Assembly: GCA_963920705.1 (NCBI GenBank)
Contig: OY987234.1
Location: forward strand, 8,351,907 to 8,415,906
Direction of reading: 5' to 3'
Origin: Odiellus spinosus
Taxonomy: Eukaryota > Arthropoda > Arachnida > Opiliones > Phalangiidae
Length of the DNA stretch: 64,000 bases
Within the stretch, counting starts at the first letter, position 1. Each line of letters opens with the position of its first letter. The notes under the pieces are model-generated. The model was not told where the DNA came from. It did not search any database and saw nothing but the letters and a program-made list of their open reading frames with translations. This document shows positions 63,301 through 64,000 of the stretch, piece after piece. The translations under genes and the position numbers were made by a program.

Positions 63301-63373
63301 ATTTGCTCACCGTTTTATGCCAACTTATCATTCATTTTGCCGTTAATCCCAAAATTACCAGCCAGAATGAAAG
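54365..63373 (+). CDS. NUP155: Nucleoporin NUP155, 22 exons visible, 3' end beyond the window
   Basis: Inner-ring scaffold nucleoporin (NUP93 complex). Exons: 54365-54539, 54599-54736, 54808-54904, 54964-55127, 55191-55342, 55411-55516, 56233-56398, 56507-56754, 56826-56923, 58033-58200, 58276-58576, 59137-59223, 59283-59539, 59980-60092, 60163-60448, 60511-60642, 60709-60786, 61223-61570, 61652-61756, 62351-62749, 62812-63043, 63130-63373. This gives 1364 codons plus two bases; vertebrate NUP155 is ~1391 aa, so only the last exon or exons are missing. N-terminal propeller: [62 protein letters not shown]. Helical domain: [76 protein letters not shown]. Exon 13 has a Gln-rich insertion (59337-59403) before [16 protein letters not shown]. 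Intron 2 has a U12-type donor. Introns 6, 9, 11, 13, 17 and 19 hold minisatellites. Confidence 0.96.
54737..54807 (+). other. NUP155: U12-type GT-AG intron in NUP155
   Basis: Donor GTATCCTTTT matches the U12 consensus GTATCCTTT. TCTTTAACTT near 54787 resembles the U12 branch site and is about 13 nt from the AG. Splicing gives VEQFGHMQ, the family sequence, with the His codon split C/AC. Confidence 0.85.
55690..56200. repeat. Degenerate ~29-bp minisatellite, NUP155 intron 6
   Basis: Units of GGTCATGGAAATTGAATAG and AGACCAAAT, then AATAAAGTAATACACCAAAA-type units; sequence drifts along the array. Confidence 0.8.
57010..57960. repeat. Two adjoining minisatellites, NUP155 intron 9
   Basis: A 29-bp array (TTGATTTAATTTCAAGGATT type) at 57040-57300 passes into a 26-bp array (AAACTCATGGAAATATTGGA type) at about 57420-57950. 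Confidence 0.85.
58650..58830. repeat. 29-bp minisatellite, NUP155 intron 11
   Basis: Units of GGATCTTACTCTGAATGTAG plus GCTTAGCAA, about six copies. A related single motif (TCTTACTCTGAAAGTAGGCTT) appears at 39837-39857 in an FCHO intron. Confidence 0.8.
59590..59945. repeat. Degenerate ~28-bp repeats, NUP155 intron 13
   Basis: Repeating TTAGGGCAAGTGATGAAGG and AAATT motifs that decay towards the right. Confidence 0.65.
60900..61180. repeat. Degenerate AAAAGTAGGC-type repeats, NUP155 intron 17
   Basis: AAAAGTAGGCTGAAAACTAGG-like motifs spaced about 30 bp apart. No open frame in phase with the exons. Confidence 0.6.
62035..62320. repeat. 24-bp minisatellite, NUP155 intron 19
   Basis: Near-identical units of TTGTTAATTAATTGAGAATA plus GTTA, about ten copies, ending 30 bp before the exon-20 acceptor region. 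Confidence 0.9.
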
Positions 63374-64000
63374 GTAAGCGATACTTTTTATTTTCCAAGG
63401 CTAGAAAGTGTTTTAGTCGTGGTTCATACTCGACACAGTAAAGAACGAGAATTTTAAAATTGACCTCTAAACTTCAAAAGTTTGGGAAATTAATTCACAT
63501 ATGAAAACAGAAGATTTATTTTTTAACCAAAGTCTTCAGTTTTTCATAACATCTGCCCAGACAAAGCTTTTAAATAGTCATGGGTCCGAACCAATGTGGT
63601 TCAATATTGTATCAGTGTATGCTTATAAACAACCTATATTACGTCAGTGTTTGCAAATAAACAACCGATTTTCTCAGATAGATAGTAACAAATGTTTCGG
63701 CGTTGTAAATTAGAAGTTTTAATTTTTTGTGCCAAGTATACTGAGGTTTTATAATATTGCAATTGGTTAAATTGCAATATTGGCTAATATTTTACTACTC
63801 AAATATCAGGGAAAACCCGGTAAAGTCAGGGAAATTTACTACAAACCATATTGTAGATTAAAAACAGTTAAGATCATGAAAGCATAGAAACTACACTGGG
63901 AATGCTTATATACCCCATTATAGACGTAGTATTATGGGATGTTTTTAGAAAAATGGCTGGCTACTCTTGTATTACTATCTGTCATCTTTAAACCATCAAG
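63374..64000 (+). other. NUP155 intron 22, truncated by window end
   Basis: Starts GTAAGC after the split codon AG|. No exon encoding the expected last 25-50 residues was recognised before the window ends. Contains scattered TCAGGGAAA motifs near 63806-63830. Confidence 0.7.

Overview
The window is nuclear DNA from an invertebrate animal. The evidence is spliceosomal introns with GT-AG boundaries, metazoan-only gene families, AT-rich non-coding DNA, and introns filled with minisatellites and short inverted-repeat transposons. The CSL protein reads very close to arthropod Su(H), so a protostome, perhaps an arthropod, is my best guess; nothing here fixes the species.

Seven protein-coding genes can be reconstructed exon by exon. 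Six have both ends of the reading frame resolved or run to a clear stop, and their exon lengths sum to multiples of three. In order they are: (1) CSL/Su(H)/RBPJ (+), the Notch-pathway transcription factor, about 7.4-9.8 kb with its first coding exon not located; (2) NUP160 (+), 12.0-25.9 kb, 23 exons, about 1405 aa; (3) an FCHO-type muniscin (+), 26.3-43.3 kb, 24 exons, 938 aa; (4) PSMG2 (-), 45.9-47.1 kb, 7 exons, 252 aa; (5) ZNF367 (-), 47.7-48.8 kb, 2 exons, 343 aa; (6) SERBP1/HABP4 family (+), 49.4-52.2 kb, 7 exons, 453 aa; (7) NUP155 (+), from 54.4 kb, 22 exons visible, running off the right edge. ZNF367 and SERBP1 are divergent and share a 630-bp promoter interval carrying two strong E2F-type sites. 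FCHO and PSMG2 converge. NUP160 and FCHO are tandem, 436 bp apart. The genes have no common pathway, although two large scaffold nucleoporins (Y-complex NUP160 and inner-ring NUP155) lie within 40 kb.

The intron and intergenic DNA is the unusual part. Intron 15 of NUP160 (4.5 kb) is a 23-bp minisatellite whose unit drifts block by block. It has been hit by three separate transposons, one of which carries a further nested element, and because the target is a known repeat every target-site duplication can be read exactly (7-8 bp, TTAA, CATT, and 8 bp for the nested hAT-like element). A second copy of the palindromic 4-bp-TSD element lies in intron 18 of the same gene. At least eight short TTAA-flanked inverted-repeat elements are scattered through the window. 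Nearly every long intron of FCHO, NUP160 and NUP155 has its own private minisatellite.

Splicing is also notable: two introns have U12-type (minor spliceosome) 5' splice sites (an AT-AG intron in FCHO and a GT-AG intron in NUP155), three introns appear to be GC-AG, and one 66-bp CSL intron is stop-free and a multiple of three. I found no wholly new gene system; the strongest candidates for follow-up are the minisatellite/transposon locus and the non-canonical introns.
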